A stretch of DNA of 60,000 nucleotides, taken from assembly GCA_030704615.1 (NCBI GenBank), contig CM060733.1, positions 62,374,001 through 62,434,000 of the forward strand, given 5' to 3'. A program made the position numbers and the translations under genes. This DNA comes from Takakia lepidozioides. Lineage: Eukaryota; Streptophyta; Takakiopsida; Takakiales; Takakiaceae. A model generated the notes under the pieces. That model searched no databases. It worked only from the letters and a program-made list of their open reading frames with translations, and was not told the DNA's origin. Of the stretch, positions 32,471 through 45,400 are shown in pieces. Positions within the stretch are counted from its first letter, which is position 1; every line of letters begins with the position of its first letter.

Positions 32471-33530
32471 ATGGACTCTAATAATGACACCGCAATTACA
32501 AGAATCACGTCACCTTGGGGTACTTTTGCTTACACAAGGATGCCATTCGGTCTTTGCAACGCTCCTTTAACCTTCCAACGTGTCATGACGTATGCCTTCT
32601 CTGACATTGTGAGGAAGAATTTGGTTATATTTTTGGATGATTTCTGGTGCAATGGTGACGAAGAAGATCATGTGGACGCCTTGCGGGAATGTTTCATTCG
32701 TTGTCGGGAGAATGGCATCTCTCTCAATCCTATGAAGTGTGTATTTGCAGTCACTCATGGACTGTTATTGGGGCACATTGTGTTCAAAGACGGAGTGGCG
32801 ACGGACCCTTCAAAGGTGGCCGTCATTGTCAAGTTACCACCTCCAAAGACGCCCTCGAAGGTGAAAGGATTCCTTGGCCACACAGGATGGTATAGGAAAT
32901 TTATGGACAAGTATGCAAAAGAGACATTACCAATGACACGCTTGTTGAAGAAGAACCAAGTGTTTTCATGGGATGCAGGTTGTCAAGAGTCTTTTGAGAT
33001 CTTGAAACAAAGACTAATCTCAGCCCCAATTCTGGCAGCACCGGACTGGAACAAACCTTTTCATGTTTATGTTGATGCATCAGCGGTGGCCATAGGATGT
33101 GCCCTATGCCAGCCGGACGCAGAGGGTCATGATCACCCCATAGCATTTGCTAGTCGTCAGCTCAACTTTGCAGAGACAAGGTATAGCACCACGGAGAGGG
33201 AGGCGCTAAGCATGATATTTGCGGTTAAGAAATATAGGCATTATCTGCTTGAGACCCCTTTCACGTTTTTTGTTGATCACATGGCTTTACGTTACCTCAT
33301 TAACAAGCCAAACTTGTCAGGAGGCATAGCCAGGTGGATCATTTTGCTACAGGAGTTCAATTACAAGGTCGTTTACAAGCCGGGCAAGCTAAACGCTTAG
33401 GCAGACCACCTCTCTCGACTTTCAGACGAACAGGGCGAGGAGGCAATAGATGACGATTTTCATGATGCATTTCTCTTCGCCATTGAGATGGTGCCTCCAT
33501 GGTACGAAGACATTGCACAATATGTCGCGG
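32471..33530 (+). pseudogene. Ty3/gypsy RT-RNase H fragment
   Basis: This begins inside the RT palm (SPWGTFAYTRMPFGLCNAP, then VIFLDDFWCNG, where FLDD is the catalytic box). It continues through the thumb (GHTGWYRKFMDKYA) and RNase H (HVYVDASAVAIGC, RYSTTEREALSMIFAVKKYR) to VYKPGKLNA, then a TAG, then ADHLSRLSDEQGEE in the same frame. The N-terminal RT fingers and the integrase are absent. Coding character stops near 33530. It differs from the pol at 15.6-18.8 kb, so it is a second gypsy family. Confidence 0.85.
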
Positions 33531-35320
33531 CCCTTTGCCTTGAGGGCAGGGGGTGACGAGCCCTGGTCGCGCTCGACCAGGGTGATGACATACTAGCCTA
33601 GGGGGTCGTGGCAAGTTGCGGTGTAGGTTGGGCTCAACGAACCGCCTACCCGGCTGCGGTAAGTGCAGGGGTCCGTGGCAGCTATGGACGGATCTAAACA
33701 GTCTAACTTCCTATCGGCAAAGCAAAGCTTAACAACTCCACTTCACAGGGCGATTTACGTTTCCTAGTCTTACGTTTTGTTTATGTGTTTTCTACGTCTT
33801 TAATCGTAATTGCCTTCCAAATCTTTGTTTATTACTACTTCCTATATGCTTGGACTCCCAACACGCTTATAGCCGGGACGAACCTTCAAATCCCTTCACA
33901 AAACGAATCCCGAGCCCAGGGAGACGGGGATCATCTATCTCCCGCCCAATGCCCCCCCTGAATCCCGAGGTGGATTAGTGTCCTATCTCCTAGGAAGGGA
34001 CCGGATCCGCTTTCCCAAGTCAGTCTCTCCTGCTTAGAACGATCCAAAATTCAACCTCAATGGTCAGTCCATCGGGTGATGATAACAATTCTAACCTCTA
34101 GGTAATTCCCGAGATCTAATAAAACAATGGCCGTTCCTTGGCCAGCGGCCGGGTACTTGACTTCAAATATCCTCGGCGGAAGGGGACGATACCGCCCTTA
34201 AGATTTCTGTTATTAAGTTAAGGGGGTCTGGATAAAATCCCTTAATAAAGGCCAATTACCCTGCTAAACAATAAAGAACAAATCATTAAAATATTCCTAC
34301 AAATGCATGAAATTCGTAGAAATAGAGAATCATCGTAGGATGCTGGAACTAACTAAATTACCCTCAATGTACCAGGGGAACGCCCTTTATGTCGGGAGCA
34401 TTGGGGAACCGCTCTCCACTTGGGAGCGCCCGTAGATTCCTATACCAAACCAATCAACAACGCATTAGCAACTTAAACCAGCACCGGGCCAGGATGAATG
34501 AAATCTGCCGCCCATCAATTTCTCATCTGCTCGCCACCCTGGTGTGTAAACAATGATTAAACATTCAGTGGGTCCCAGGGTCCATTCCCTGCGCCTCTTC
34601 TACCTACTTCCAATATAATCGGATTAATTTATGCAGACAACCAGCCTAGAACGAAGTTGAAACATGTCATCTTCTACCTTGTGAAACCCCCACCAGGGAT
34701 TCTCTCCTCCCTGTCTCTGGGCTCTCTCTCTTTGCCTGTGGCATCCACCCGTGAGCCGTGCTTTCACAAACCCCGGAATACATATCAAACTGATGGCCTC
34801 ACTGGGGCCTATCCAATGGTTCCAACCATTTCGTATCCTTTGCTAAAACACGCCCTCATTCCCATGCGAGAAGAACACCATGAATAGTGCACAAGAAATC
34901 AAAGGCATAGGGAGAAAACCCCCTTAAAATACCCGTCCCAGGGACCAACAGTCCCTGGCGGGGTCCGTCGTAATATCCAGCGGTTAAAACCGATACCCCG
35001 CGGCGAGCGCTACGTGGCGCGGCGTGGCTGGCCCGCCGCCGGCGCGGGTCCAGTGGGTAATAGGCAGGCTCCGTTGTCTCTGCCGCTCGTGTCGTACCTG
35101 CGCGGGCCCGGCTATGGCGCCTGGTGCTGCCACGCAGTGTACCAGCAACCCGTACTTTGCTCCAGGGGTCAACTCCCCCCACTGGGAAGGCCGCGCCACC
35201 CGTGTTAGATGCGTCTTTCCATGGCGATTCTAGGCAACCTCCTTGGTTGACTTCCAGCCCAAAGGCGCCTAAGGCGCCGGCACTTTAGTGCTGGGCTCTG
35301 CCTTTTTTGGCAGCTCTCTA
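33531..35320. other. GC-richer non-coding stretch with hairpins
   Basis: No coding sequence was recognised. A perfect 9-bp stem lies at 33561-33582 (CCCTGGTCG/CGACCAGGG, 4-nt loop). At 35256-35313 there are consecutive short palindromes: GGCGCCTAAGGCGCC, GCACTTTAGTGC inside an AGCCC/GGGCT outer stem, then CTGCCTTTTTTGGCAG. The stretch replaces the expected continuation of the gypsy element to its left, so it may be a later insertion or LTR. Confidence 0.45.
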
Positions 35321-37039
35321 CAAAATAGCTTAACCACTTATATAGCTAGTTAGCATTGCATCCCATGGTCCTCTATGGCCAGGGGGCTTATGAACATAGA
35401 TATGAACTTAATAATCTGGAAATTTTGGCGATAGCTTCGCCGTCTCATGCAATATGGCCATCGTCACTAAGCTAGAAAGGGAAATTTGACAAGAGCTTTG
35501 CCACTTCATGCAAGCTCGCCCTCTCCTTAAATATAATAATGGACATCTACCCTCACTTCCATGACGTAATTGGGTTAGATTCCTAAGGCCCTGTCTCCTG
35601 GGGCTTCACACCTGTGCTCTTCACACATGTACATAGAGATGCACACACATCCTCTTTGAAAGACGGTTAGTTTTTAGCAAACAATGCTTATAAGGTCCCT
35701 TCTTGGAACAAACTTGAACAACAAATGAATTCAAGATAGTATGGTAAGTCACCCTCTGAAACAATTGGTGCTTGGGATGCACTAAATCGCTCGGTAGAAT
35801 GGTACTCAAGCCTGGTCCTCCTCTGGTACTCCTACTCGTCCTCAAGTCTCCCACTTCATGGAGCGCTTCCTCTACTTCTTGCCTCAAATGGCCACAAGGC
35901 CTTGAGCTAGGACTATCCTGCTCTCACTATGCTTGCTTCTAATACTAGAGAGCCACAAGCTCAACTCTCTAGGAACTAGCTCCCTCAAGCTCAAAACTAA
36001 TTACACAAGCAAGAGGCCAAAACAAGGTAATGAGACTAGATTGAAGAACAAGAGGAGCCTGCTCTTCTTTTATTTGTTTTTGGGGCCTCTTAAACTAGTG
36101 AAGGATAGTCGTAAACTATTATTTCCTACATGAATCTATAATTTAAAAACGATAGAACATCATAAAATAATAATCATGGATTGAAAACCTTGGTGTTAAT
36201 GATAAATCTGGTTTTTCATCCATCCAATGGATGAGCAGTTGGCGCTAGGTTGTCTTCTCATCCCTCCAGCTTGCAGGTCGAATTTCCAGTTTTCATCCAT
36301 TGGATGAACTAGAGTTCCATTTAATCGCCTTTCGCAACTACCTCCGGCGTGATAATTTGATGCCGTCTCTCATCACCTCCATAAATCCTCAAACTTGGTG
36401 ACAAATTATAATTAGGTGGCTCGTAGCTGACCGTAAAATCTCAAGGGAATCGGGGAAGAAAAGCCACATCTTTGATTGGTTTCCATGGTTTCGCCATATA
36501 GACAGTCTGCCGCTTCCTGGCAGTAAAATTACTGGTGGTGCCCCCAGGGGGTCTTTGGCCCTGCCACTGGGTCACTGTACAGATTGTTTCCTCCAATTGC
36601 CAAGACTCCTCGCCGCGTGCTCCTACTAGACTTGAAAGGCGGGAGAATAGAGAGATCACAATCCGGGACTGGAACAGTCGTCATGTATTGTTTCGAACAT
36701 GTGCATGTTGTCGTTACTGGTACCGAATTGACAACCTAACTCGCTGTCGATGCAGCTCCCTATGGTCATTTTGACGCCAGAGCTCCTCCATGGTCGTCTC
36801 ACACATAATCTAAATTTCTACGTGCTTTACCAGCGATTCCCAGATAACTCGCAAACTACCCTGCTTTGGCAGTACAATGCCTAAACTGTCTACCTTAAGA
36901 TCAAAAACGATCTGAAAAGAAATTTGTACCAATATATGCATCTACAGGGGGTCGGGACACAAGAGGGGCTGCCCCTGTGGTGGGGGCAGCAAATAGGAAA
37001 TGGGACTGAAGCACCCTTGAGTGCCGAAGGCACTCAAAG
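35321..37039. other. Stretch without recognised gene
   Basis: Only short open frames without family signals were seen. Between 36205 and 36320 it has two CATCC...GGATGA palindromes (CATCCATCCAATGGATGA and TTCATCCATTGGATGAA) of the family found at 23.7 and 39 kb. Confidence 0.4.
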
Positions 37040-38375
37040 AGGCGGCGACGCTCACTAGGTGGTGCCCCACAAACCGGGTGGCGGTGGTGGGGGCTCCACG
37101 AGGGGTGGTGGTAGCATAGGGAGTCGTAGTGGGGGTGGCATAGGACTCACCATGGGGTTGAGGCCTTGTGGTGGGAGTCGTGGGGAGTCTTGGGACTCAC
37201 CACGGTCCATTGGGGCCGTGGTGGGTGGGCCAAGACTCACCGCGGCTCACCACTGGGACGATCGAGGGTCTAAGTGTTGGTGCACCATATTTGGACTGTG
37301 CTACTTGTGGAACCCCCGCGGACACCTACAGAAGTATATATAGGGAGTAGTAACCCCAAGAACGGTGCAAACCCGTTGGTGACCAAAAACTAGTGAGTAA
37401 GCGTGCAAACCGGAAAGCGACCAAGGTGTGGGGTCCGGACTGCCATCTACCAAAGTGTTGGCTGCGTCCAGCACCCTACTTTCTATGCTTGAACATGTTT
37501 CCATCAGCATTTGAATGTAATCGGGACTCCTTGTCCTCCCATGCCTCCAAGGCTTGCCATGCAATATTGTTTGGTGAGACATGGTTGAAGAGAATGACAT
37601 ACTCTATAGGGTCCACTGTGGAGTCAACCATACAACCATCTCTCCAAAATTCAAAACTGAATTCTTCTATCAAATGCGTCAAAATAGAAGAGGCTGCACA
37701 AAATCAACGTCGTTATTTTGACATAAGATTCCCCACAATCAAAACAAGGGCGCCGCAATTTACACTAGACAACTCTAGAGCTTATGTCGCACACCTCAAT
37801 TTGGTAACTCCCCCTTTTAGTCATAGTTACTCGCTTTGATGCGCGTGCCTAACTCCCAAACTGGCCGCCGGGCCAACTAAGAGCTTTGGCTACTCACCAG
37901 GGCATAACGGTCCCCCCCTTGCTCCTCCACGAGACCCTCGTACACTTTGGGCCTAGTGGAAATTCCCTTTGGTTGTTGGTAGTCCGGAACAGCTCCCCAC
38001 ACCTTGGTCGCTTTCCGGCTCGCACGCTTACTCACTAGCTTTTGGTTTGCACCGTTCTCAGGGTTACTACTCCCTATATATACTTTTGTAGGTGTCCGCG
38101 GGGGTTCCACAAACAGTCAAGTCCAAATCTGGTGCACCACCACCTCGACCCTTGACTCCCTGTGATGAGTCACAGTGAGTCTTGGCCTACCCACCACGGC
38201 CCCAATGGACCGTGGTGAGTCCCAAGACTCCCCACGACTCCCACCACAAGGCCTCAGCCTCATGGTGAGTCCTATGCCACCCCCACTATGGCTCCCTAAG
38301 CTACCACCACCCCTCGTGGAGCCCCCCCCACTGCAACCCGGTTTGCGGGGCTCCACCTAGGGAGCGCCTTCGCCT
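37040..38375. mobile_element. Long inverted-repeat element (about 400-bp arms)
   Basis: The left arm (37040-37460) and the right arm (37965-38375) are inverted copies with about 90% identity by eye. They share GTGGTGGGAGTCGTGGGGAG, GGAACCCCCGCGGACACC, AGTATATATAGGGAGTAGTA and GCGACCAAGGTGTGGGG. The loop (37461-37964) is AT-richer and unrelated. Each arm carries a TATA-like TATATATAG pointing inward or outward in mirror fashion. No transposase is present. This is a non-autonomous fold-back or an inverted duplication of an LTR-like unit. Confidence 0.85.
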
Positions 38376-38399
38376 CCACTACTATAAATAGGGGGGGTT

Positions 38400-38800
38400 A
38401 GCGACGCCAGCCGCGCCCCCGCGCGCGGAGCGTGCGACGTCAGCCCCGCAGCCCCTTTTTGTGACGCCCGGGCGTCGCCATCTGGCGCAGCGTGCCATCT
38501 GCCACGCCCGCGTGTTGCCAGGTATGTTGGACCCAGCGCAAGGGGCAGGCTGCAACGCCCGGGCGTCGCAAGGTGAAATGAAGGGCAAAAAGGCAGCGGT
38601 GGCTTGCGACGGGTTTTTTTTCTTGCGACGGATGGGGGTCGCTAGTCAACGCTGGCTTTTTCTTTGAGTTACAGGGCCTAGCGTCGGGGCCAATCTGCGA
38701 CACCCGGGCATCGCAAGGTGCAGTGAAGGGCAAAAAGACAGCCCCACCCTTGCGACCGGTTTTTTTTCTTGCGACGGATAGGGGTTGCTAGTCAACGCGC
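38400..38800 (+). repeat. GC-rich tandem repeat of ~144 bp, two copies
   Basis: Units start near 38553 and 38697. Each reads CCGGGC(G/A)TCGCAAGGTG, GAAGGGCAAAAAG, a T-run, TTGCGACGGAT and GCTAGTCAACGC. The first copy begins with the palindrome GACGCCCGGGCGTC; another such palindrome lies at about 38462-38476. A TATA-like ACTATAAATAGG at 38381 precedes the block. Confidence 0.75.
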
Positions 38801-38859
38801 CATTTTTGTTTGAACTTTAAAGGGCAAGGAGAGGGGATGGGGATGGGGGATAGGACACT

Positions 38860-39660
38860 TGGGGGTTTCCCCCACCTTTTTATTTATTTATTTATTTATT
38901 TTGGCCCCTCTATCTCTCTCCCTCTCTCTCCCTCCCTCCTTGGAATTGGCTGGTTTTATCAGTGTTTTTTTTCCTGTTTTTCCATCTATACCGGATGGAC
39001 TCTAAACAGTGTTTTCACCCGCCCTATGACGATTTTTTATCCATACCGGATGAATTACTTGGGTGGACATTAAATTAACTGGGTCTATGATTTTTTCATT
39101 CCTCTTTTATTGACTTTCATCCATACCAGATGAGTCACCAGAGAATGAGGAATTACCTCTGTAGGGGTTGACACTGGCATCCTATATATAAATTTTTCCA
39201 TCCATACCGGATGAAAAATACCAGGATATTAATTCGTTTATTCCTCTTTTATGGCTTTTTTCCGTACTGGATGAGTCATTTTTTTTGGGGATGTTGGATT
39301 ACCTGTTAGGATGTGAAACCGTTGCTTTGGATGTTTATGTACTATTTTTCCATCCTACTGACGAACCTTCTCCAACTGGATGAACTTATTGATTTTTTCA
39401 TCTGAACCGGATGAAATATGCAGCCTATGATGGCCTTGGACTGTTGATTAATTGCCCTTAATTATGGCTAATTAAGGAGTGAAACCCTAACCCCTACCCT
39501 ATAACCTACTGTTTAAACCTAGCTAACGGATGACATCCGTCGGGTTTCAAAAAATGTGGCGTTGATTACTCATCCTGCCCGGGTGAAAAATCGGGCATGG
39601 CCCTAGGGTGTCTCTCCCGCCGTCCGCAGCCCTGCTCGTGCTTCTGAGCTCGCGGGATGA
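38860..39660. repeat. Dispersed repeat with CATCC/GGATG palindromes, copy 2
   Basis: It has the same ordered landmarks as 23500-24000: a C-run, TTTATTTATTTA, CTCTCCCTCT, then at least six palindromes of the form CATCCATACCGGATGA (for example 38982, 39050, 39119, 39200, 39262, 39402), AACCCTAACCCC, and GTGAAAAATCGGGC at 39583. It is longer than copy 1. No gene was found. Confidence 0.7.
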
Positions 39661-41640
39661 GAGTTATGGCGTCTGCGTTTTGCTGCTACCCTGTCTGCTG
39701 CTTCGTACCCATGCTGGACGAGCTCCTGGGGATGCGCAATGGCGGTGTTTTGTCAATCCCTATCCCCCCGATCCACAAATGCCTTAAAGCCATCTACCTC
39801 ACTGCGCTCCGCTCCCTCACTGCCATCATTACTAATAAGCGACAACTCGAGTCCAACCCCTCTTCGGCGCCCCAGGGTACCCGGGGGTACCCCCGGGTAC
39901 CATAGGTACTCTCGGTACTATTACCTCCTCTTGGTTACCTGGTGTCCCCTGGACACCTGTTCTCTTTATAGGGCCCACCCTTGAAAGGGGGCAGTAGCCA
40001 TAAGGTGAAGTGACTCTTAGTTACGCCGGCCTTGGCCGGAGTCTTTTCTCTCTCTCACATTACGTAGGTAGGGTAAAGCTATGAATACCTTCAATGATGA
40101 TCTCCCTTCAAGGATTTCCCAAAATTTGTTTTCCAAGCCCTTCCAATGCCCTAAGCTTGGCTCCACACCACCATAATTGGAAGACTTCTTCACATGCTCC
40201 CCTTCAAACCTCTTGAGCTTTATAATGCTCTCCAAGTGTTTGCCCTTGTTATCTTCAAGCCGCCTATGTAGCTCTTTGGCTTCTCTTCCACAACATCCAC
40301 ACTTTGAACTTGCTTAATCCTAGATTGCTAGTAAAATGAGCACTGACAATCCTTTAGTCGCTCTCCACAGCCATGGCATACACCATTTACTCCATAATGC
40401 ATAGAAATGATTCTCAAACCCTAGAATCTATGCTTCCACACACATAAGACTTCCTCTTTGCAATCCTTGCAAAATCTTGTGACTCAAGAGCTTTATTCTC
40501 TAGCTCTCCAACTCCTTGGTGCATGCAACACCCGAGCACATGTCTTTGCAACCCCTTGCAAGCCTTGTCATACAAGAGCTAAATTCTCCTAGTTCTCAAC
40601 CTCCTTAACATACAAGTGCAAAATTAATCCTAACACTCCACACTCACAAACATAAGGAGATCTTCTTGTAGTGATAAAAGATGAGAAATGAGGGAAGTGG
40701 AAGACAATGAAAACTCCAATCATTCCAAGTGAAATCCACTCTATCACATAAACTAAGTCAAGCCAAGGACACCTTTGCTAAAAAAATCCACCCTCCAAAG
40801 CCCTCAACACACTGCCTCTCAATACATAGAGCTATGGAGATGAGAGATGCTCACGGAGACTCAACTACAAGAAGATGAGCCCTCCTCAGGTTTGACACCT
40901 CACTTGGCATATGAGACCAAATGAAGTCCTAACACACAAAATACAAATATAGATATCCAAAATATCCTAATTAACTAGAAATAGGTAATTCTAGTTAACC
41001 ATGACTAAAACCATGACAATATATTTGTATAATGTTTTTTCTGAAAATTTCCTTAAGTCCTTGTTCTTCTACAGTGGCGGACCTTCTAGTGGACCGGGCA
41101 GACCCTTCAGCGGAGTGCGCAGACCGACTCACAGTCCACATTGCACGTAGAGTAGACCCTCTAGCGGACTTGCAGAGGGGACTAGACTGCAAAGTGGATC
41201 CTCTCCAGCGGACTTTGGGTACATCGGACTTTACAAAGTCGGTGGACCCTCCAGCAGACTCTCCAGAACACACTAGACTATCCAATGGACCCTCCGGATG
41301 GGCGCTGGGCTTATGAGCCGACCCACCGTATTGGCGGGGCCCATAGGGGCATTGAAGACGTTATTATCCTAAAATGAGAGCCTTTAGTCCCAGTGCTATA
41401 AAATTCAGGGCTACCATCCCCTTTCTAAAAAATAAAATAAAATAAAATACACTCTCAATTCCTCCCCTTTCCTCAAAAAAAGGAAAAAAGAAAAAGAATA
41501 AAAGAGCCAACTGTACACCAGCCCGGTCGGTTATGTAATATCTGGGTTGATACCCGGCCGGGCCCTACATACAAGTTCAACACTGGTATGAACTCCAGAT
41601 AGATGCTAGTGTGGATCGCAGGCTGTTGGAGGTAGTATAA
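39661..41640. other. Repeat-derived stretch without gene
   Basis: GGTACCCGGGGGTACCCCCGGGTACC near 39877-39903 is a nested palindrome. About 39985-40045 repeats the body landmarks of the SINE at 32.2 kb. About 40670-41000 is related to 20560-20890. About 41085-41300 has short GCGGACT/GGACCCTC motifs recurring irregularly. No coding region was recognised. Confidence 0.45.
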
Positions 41641-42423
41641 TGTCCTCAGTGATCGTATCTAGAAGTTTTGCGATACTGATCTGGGAGTGTAACGATTCGG
41701 GGCAGATTCAGCTGTGAAGGTGCAAGTTTTGAGTTGATAGAGAAGTTTGGCGTTTCGGGAAAGGATGAAGCGAAGTTTGTTCTCGTGGAGAATGGATTAT
41801 TAAGTTTGGGAACAACAACGTGCGAGCATTTTGAGTAGATCTGAAGATTGGAGCGCAGTGGGCAGTGAAAGGTTTTGAGGACGTTCACATTGCAGCAACG
41901 GCACGAGTTCAAGCAGGAAGCTGGTGTATTGAAGAGAGCACTCTGCCTTGTTAGGTCATTTTTCTCTGATTGCGGCTTTCCAGTGATTGAGCTGAGCGTC
42001 TGACATATTGGAGGAGCGATCACAACACTTAGAGACCTTCGTGCCAGTTTACTGAGGGCGTTCAGTTCGGAGATAGTGAAAACCATACCTTGTGAAAGTG
42101 GTTATAACACTGCTCAGTGCCACGCATTCCACGATAAAACGGCCATGCCTGTCCCCCCGTCCTTCACCCCATTCACGTTCACTCCCACCAATTTTTAGAT
42201 AGACACAAATAGGGCATACTATGTGAGCCAAGTATAACGGTTGAGTAGGCGCTCAACGCAGAACTGGCAATCAATTGCAAAGATTAAAAGAAGGAAGACA
42301 GCAGAGAGGAAAGAGAGATTTGAAGACCCTTAGGAGGCTAGGGTGCGACGCCGGATTGTATGTAGGCCATGGACATAGCTGAAGCACAGGGGCAGGCAAG
42401 AGTTCTGTCATTTTCCAACTGTC
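41641..42423 (+). promoter_or_regulatory. Probable 5' region of the O-fucosyltransferase-like gene
   Basis: This is unique-looking sequence between the repeat zone and the first exon. It has no repeat signature. A minus-strand open frame (42086-41646) shows no family signal and is probably fortuitous. Promoter elements could not be fixed. Confidence 0.3.
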
Positions 42424-45400
42424 ATGGCTCGCTCGCGAATCCGCATGAGGACCTTACCGTTCCCTGCAATTTCAACTCTGTCTTTGGTGTGTGGTTTGGC
42501 CCTGCTAGCTCTTGCTGCGCTGTCTATCATATCTGGCCGAATCCTTGATATGGAGAATTTCCAGCGCCGCTCGGGGCCTACTCCCACTCCATTTGCAGAG
42601 TCTGTTACAGTTTCAGTGGTGAGAGCCTAGTCTTCTTTGGCACGAGCACTGAATAATTTGGAGTTTCTGGAGTTGGTTTAAAGAGAGTGGTTCCTCTGTC
42701 AAGAGTGCTCACCACAGCCTGATGAAGTAATACAGGGGTTCCAAGTATTGGTCCAGGAAGTAACCTGAAGGGTAGACTTGGATGTACAATTGTTAGTCAA
42801 CTTGGACTGGTGTTTGGACTGGTACTTTGGCGAGAGGTTGAGCCAATTCAGGTTGCTATAACAAACACAAGTTATTGTATAGTACTTTCTGAAGACTCTG
42901 AAAGGTTCTGAGATGTAAAAAGAGAGTGGAGCTCTTCTGATCTAGTCTTGGGAAAGAGGGCGGGAATATGAGAAGTGAGCTGGAGCTTCTTTCAACAGAG
43001 ATTTTCACTTTCTGGAGACATTTCCAGGGACATGTTTTGGCAGGATTTGGCAAACTACATTTGAGCCTGCTAAACTGCAGGCCTGTTGGGACTGCTTACA
43101 TATCCTAAACCGTCGGCAGTCCAATATGCCTCTACCATGGAAGCACAGAGATGGAAATTCAATGTGATTGTCATTCTTCTGAGTGGTATGTTTGGGCGTG
43201 GGTATGTTGTGCTGTTTTTCAAATTATCTGCCCTGGAGCTGGTGCTAAAACTGTTCACATCCATGAAATAACCTCTGAAGGTGGTCTGTAAGGACTGGGT
43301 GCAGCCTCGGTCTAGAAGGGTACTGACCTGGCAGCTAATTGAACTATCAATAAAAAAATCTAGTGTAGTTGTAAGGGACAAGTGTACTTGCAGTAACATT
43401 TACTTTGCACGTCACATGATCACCTACCTTGAGTGTCTTATGCCTCCCTTACTGCATGGTTTTCTTTTTGTGCGGGGGTCTGGATCAGAGGAGGGAGACA
43501 TCAAATGAAACAGGCAATGATACACGACTGTTGCAACATGTGCCAGTAAGCTCTTCTCGTCCTTTTTCCTCTTAGTATCTAGAGTCTGTTTGGTGAATAT
43601 TTCTATGTCTGGCTTCTGTGGCTCTTCGAGTATGCCTCCAGCTCTCTCAACCAGAGCCCTTGTTTTCAAGCGTTCCTTTCCAAGCTGAAAGTTATGAGGT
43701 AGGATTTTAAAGGAGCCAAAGATGGAGAGGAACAGACATGACTGATAGTTTGTGTAAGTGTGTGCGGGGTCTCAGGGGCAATGGGACACATCATTAGCGC
43801 ATGTTTGGGACGCTGAAAATGCTGAATTCTACTATGGATGTAGCGATCCGAGCCCACAGTTTCCATGTAGGTGGCCATTGCTGTATTGCAACTTTCAGTT
43901 GGAAGTACCCTGCCCTCATTAGAGAGATTAGCTAGAAGTGACCTGCATGGAGAAATAGAGAGAATACTATTGACTGTTTCTGTCAATGGTGGCTATGTTT
44001 CCACGGGGGCTCAAAACTACATACTGATATTTTATGAAAGAACCATACAAAGGATAGAAGATAGGAACTTTAGAAAGTCCACAGAAAGCTGGAAATGATG
44101 GGACATGTTGCTGAGAGAGGGAGAGAGAGAGATTTTTTGCACGGTTAGTTTCTCAAATACTCCTAGAGCCTTGGGAATTGGCTTAGCTGAATGAACAAGG
44201 ATAGGCTGTCTAACCTTTCCTAATCATATCATAGTTACTGAGGTCAGTTGGTGTCGTGGCACAGTGGGGCCAAATGCGGACCACAATGGTTATTTGTTCA
44301 TTGAAGCCAGTGGTGGATTAAATCAGCAAAGAACAGGGGTAACCTTTTCCTGGCCTTGCACTGCTATTCCTCTTGCTCTTCCCTCCTTCCTGTCCAGCGG
44401 TATTTGTTATTATAACATGTGGTGATATAAAAACAAGCCGCCACTTTACACTTACTGCCAGAGAAAGCGACTTGGGCTGCCGTCATTCCGTAATACCTCT
44501 TATGATCTTACTCTCTCTCTGGTCATACAAGGTGTCTGGTGTCCACTGGTTATTTCATACATGGAAGTATATGAGCTCTCTGGTCTCACCATAGGGGTTT
44601 TACCCACCAACCCAGTTATCGTACTTCTGAGTTATTTCATCAAGAGTGGTGGGGACATGCAGATCACTGATTCTGTTGTTGTGGCGCGGTTATTGAATGC
44701 AACACTAGTTGTGCCTCATCTGGACCATCACTCCTATTGGAAAGATACCAGGTTTCTCTCCTCTCCTTTCATTTGCAAGAAAGCTATCAGCTATTTGCCA
44801 GTATCATTAGTACTGTTATGGGGCCATGCTCAGATAGTCGGAAGTGGATTTTGCCCCTCAAAGAGCTGAGGCATCTCTTCACGCCCTCAGTATGAAAGGA
44901 AGGGCCAGTCTGAAAACATATGTAGGCTTTGTTTTGAAGTATACCCCTTTTTCTTGTGTTATGTTCTTCTATAATCCCCTAACTTGTCTTGCATCCACCT
45001 CCTTGAAATGTCTCTCTTCATCACTTGGATGTCTGTGTCATGTGGGCTGGGGCATGACAGCAATTTCAGTGATATCTTTGATGTGGACTGGTTCATAGCT
45101 TCTGTTGCACATGATGTGAGAGTGATAAAAGTACCTCCTCCCAAGTTGAAAGCATTTTTAAATAAGCAGCTGTATAGCTTGCGAGTACCTCGGAAGGTCA
45201 CGCCACACTACTACCTGTCGCGGATTCTGCCAATATTGAAAAGAAGACAAGTAGGGTGTTCTTATCACTCCCATTGCTCATGATGGTTTAGTTCTATGTT
45301 CAGAGTACTACTACAATGTAAATGTGCCATCTGGTAGATGGTCTCTCGTGTGTTTGCTGGATGGGTTGTCTTTCTTTAGTTACTTTGTCCTGTGCCAATA

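Noticed and set aside
41646-42086. 146-codon minus-strand ORF as a gene
   Set aside because: No family signal or coding bias seen, and it lies in the probable 5' region of the O-fucosyltransferase-like gene.
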